From positions 1 to 6,227 of the forward strand of contig DAWL01000138.1 of assembly GCA_002505935.1 (NCBI GenBank): a stretch of DNA of 6,227 bases. The letters run 5' to 3'. The DNA is from Euryarchaeota archaeon UBA226. GTDB lineage: Archaea; Thermoplasmatota; Poseidoniia; Poseidoniales; Poseidoniaceae. The notes under the pieces were generated by a model. The model did not search any database. It was given only the letters and a program-made list of their open reading frames with translations, and had not been told where the DNA came from. The translations under genes and the position numbers were made by a program. Shown piece by piece: positions 4,779 through 6,227 of the stretch. Each line of letters begins with the position of its first letter. Within the stretch, counting starts at the first letter, position 1.

Positions 4779-6227
4779 ATGTCGCGCAAGAGTGGGTTGA
4801 AGGTCGCTCTAGACAAGGCTATGCAAAGCCTTGGAGACGAGCGGTTCCAACGATTAGTGGGTGATGTAAAGAAGCCTACTGAACGCAAAAGAAGATCAAC
4901 GTTACTCGAAGCAGCAAGACCTGCTCAGAGAAGCGCTTCTGCTGCTATTGCGAACAAAGTGCTTGGTCCTGAGAGTGATGTCAAATGGCGAGAGATGGAC
5001 CTCCGCCCCGACCTCAGAGATAATCCCGAGGCTAGATTGGAGGATATTGTCAGTAGTAGATTCGTTCACCTTAGAAGAAGCGATAAATGGTTGAATGAAC
5101 CTGAAGAAGTTCGCAATGAAACCTCACAAGGGGAGAGCATTCTCGGTTTGGAAGATGATGGAACACCAGTTTGGCGCAGAATTCTCGAAGACCAACGTTC
5201 TAGACTAATGGCAATCGAGCCAGAAAGGGTCAATATTCAGCGTTCTAAAGCCACAGAATACATAGAACACTCTCTTCCAGATTGGCCGGAAGTCATTCCA
5301 AAGAGCAGTGAACACACATTCAATGAGTTCCATGTCTGCCCTGAAAATCTACATGCTGCAAGGGCAATTGATGCAATTCTAGATGAGCCAGCGAAGCGTT
5401 GGAACCCACTGTTGATCAATGGAGAAAGTGGTACTGGAAAGAGCCACTTATTGTGGGCCTGCGGATTGCAGATGGCGAGGCAAGACCCCAGCAGACTGGT
5501 ACGGATAATCAATTGTGGACAATTGGATGAAGAAAGGCCCGCAGGTTGGCAGAGAACACTCGCAGCAACCTCAATGCTACTCATCGATGACCTACAAGTC
5601 ATCCTCGATGTACCAGATTCAATGCAAAAGATTGGGGAAGTTGTTGACCATGCCATCAATGTCGGTGTGCAGGTGGTCATTTGCACCAGCGATACAGACT
5701 TCAGTGGAACAGCGGGTAATCGTTTGGCACAAGTTCTCAATGGCACTAGAATGGTGACTCTCCGAAGACCTGGTCTAGCATCAAGAATGACCTATCTGCG
5801 CGAAAGATCAGCGATCAGAAGATTGCTCTTAGATGACCTGCAACTGAGTGTGATTGAATCTGAAAGTCCCGGTGATTGGAGAAGTCTGGCACAATCCTTG
5901 GAAGTGGTTGCTGAAGCTATCGAAAGAGGTGCAAGTCTTGATCAGCTGATGGACATCTCAACTATACTCAGCGGAGAATATGAATCACAGATTCATGAAA
6001 TGCCTGAAGATAGAGAAGACATACAAAGCCTGTCAAAGGGGATGATTTCTGAGGCTTTGGAATACGTTGAACACATTCCTTTAGACGTCGACATAGAGCT
6101 GGAAATCCCACCTGTTGACCTACCACCTGATGAATACGAGGTCCCAGACTTGCTTCCCAAGGACTCGAAGACTGCAATAGACAATCTAGTCGATAGACAC
6201 CTTGGTGAAGAACTAGAGAGGATGAAG
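4779..6227 (+). CDS. DnaA/Hda-like AAA+ ATPase with novel N-terminal extension, 3' end outside window
   Basis: 483 codons are visible with no stop. Residues 1-178 are charged and match no domain I know. Residues about 179-380 match DnaA domain III: HTFNEFHVCPEN (179-190), WNPLLINGESGTGKSHLLW with Walker A Lys221, MLLIDDLQ with Walker B Asp270/Asp271, the sensor I region ICTSD (301-305), Box VII starting NRLAQVL (314-320), and sensor II Arg368 in GDWRSLAQSL. Compared from memory with E. coli DnaA, Arg315 matches R281, Arg368 matches R334, but Val319 replaces arginine finger R285. The segment before Walker B, where DnaA carries its initiator-specific insertion, looks about seven residues shorter. 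After sensor II comes an acidic, Pro-rich region (IPPVDLPPDEYEVPDLLP, 443-460) with no sign of the domain IV helix-turn-helix. The protein probably binds ATP; self-assembly and DNA binding are doubtful. Alternatives are other DnaA-clade ATPases (Hda, DnaC, IstB). Orc1/Cdc6 does not fit the motifs. It lies one base after the DUF835 gene. Confidence 0.85.
   Translation, partial: MSRKSGLKVALDKAMQSLGDERFQRLVGDVKKPTERKRRSTLLEAARPAQRSASAAIANKVLGPESDVKWREMDLRPDLRDNPEARLEDIVSSRFVHLRRSDKWLNEPEEVRNETSQGESILGLEDDGTPVWRRILEDQRSRLMAIEPERVNIQRSKATEYIEHSLPDWPEVIPKSSEHTFNEFHVCPENLHAARAIDAILDEPAKRWNPLLINGESGTGKSHLLWACGLQMARQDPSRLVRIINCGQLDEERPAGWQRTLAATSMLLIDDLQVILDVPDSMQKIGEVVDHAINVGVQVVICTSDTDFSGTAGNRLAQVLNGTRMVTLRRPGLASRMTYLRERSAIRRLLLDDLQLSVIESESPGDWRSLAQSLEVVAEAIERGASLDQLMDISTILSGEYESQIHEMPEDREDIQSLSKGMISEALEYVEHIPLDVDIELEIPPVDLPPDEYEVPDLLPKDSKTAIDNLVDRHLGEELERMK

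Noticed and set aside
5237..5746. Minus-strand open frame of 169 codons
   Set aside because: It lies antisense to the conserved Walker A to sensor I part of the DnaA-like gene, and its Ser/Cys-rich translation has no recognisable domain.
4779..6227. Orc1/Cdc6 replication initiator
   Set aside because: The TFNEF start, WNPLLINGESGTGKSHLLW, LLIDDLQ and the Box VII-to-sensor II spacing are DnaA-type and not Orc1/Cdc6-type, and no winged-helix domain is visible.
1..6227. tRNA, rRNA, CRISPR array, insertion sequence or attachment site
   Set aside because: No cloverleaf, repeated spacer unit, transposase motif or paired terminal repeat was found when reading both strands by eye.

Overview
The window most likely comes from an uncultured archaeon of the Thermoplasmatota, plausibly marine Poseidoniales/Marine Group II. 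This rests mainly on a textbook DUF835 domain, a family known mostly from Euryarchaeota and especially Thermoplasmata-related lineages. Compact packing, moderate base composition and GAGGAGG ribosome binding sites fit. No rRNA or other phylogenetic marker is present, so the placement is an inference; a bacterial origin is not formally excluded.

Layout: (1) 44-1225, plus strand, a complete PLP-dependent alpha-oxoamine synthase closest to 2-amino-3-ketobutyrate CoA ligase (Kbl). (2) 1226-1816 and 1828-2532, minus strand, two unrecognised membrane proteins that look like a two-gene operon. The second one's stop codon abuts the Kbl stop codon, forming TGATCA. (3) 2533-2683, a divergent intergenic region with a perfect 9-bp inverted repeat. 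(4) 2684-4777, plus strand, a 697-residue DUF835 protein with a PATAN/DUF2226-like N-terminal part and a long charged tail. (5) 4779-6227, plus strand, running off the window, a DnaA-like AAA+ ATPase. It starts one base after the DUF835 stop, and its Shine-Dalgarno sequence lies inside the last DUF835 codons.

The most interesting part is the DUF835 / DnaA-like pair. The ATPase core can be aligned by eye, from memory, to domain III of bacterial DnaA, without gaps from Box VII to sensor II. It lacks the Box VII arginine finger (Val319), shows no DNA-binding domain IV in the 115 residues after sensor II, and carries a novel N-terminal extension of about 180 residues. Archaea initiate replication with Orc1/Cdc6, so this is probably not an initiator. 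It may be a Hda- or DnaC-like ATPase adapted to another job, with the DUF835 protein as translationally coupled partner. The two membrane proteins share the control region with this pair but are transcribed away from it; a functional link is possible but unproven.

No tRNA, rRNA, CRISPR array, insertion sequence or attachment site was seen.
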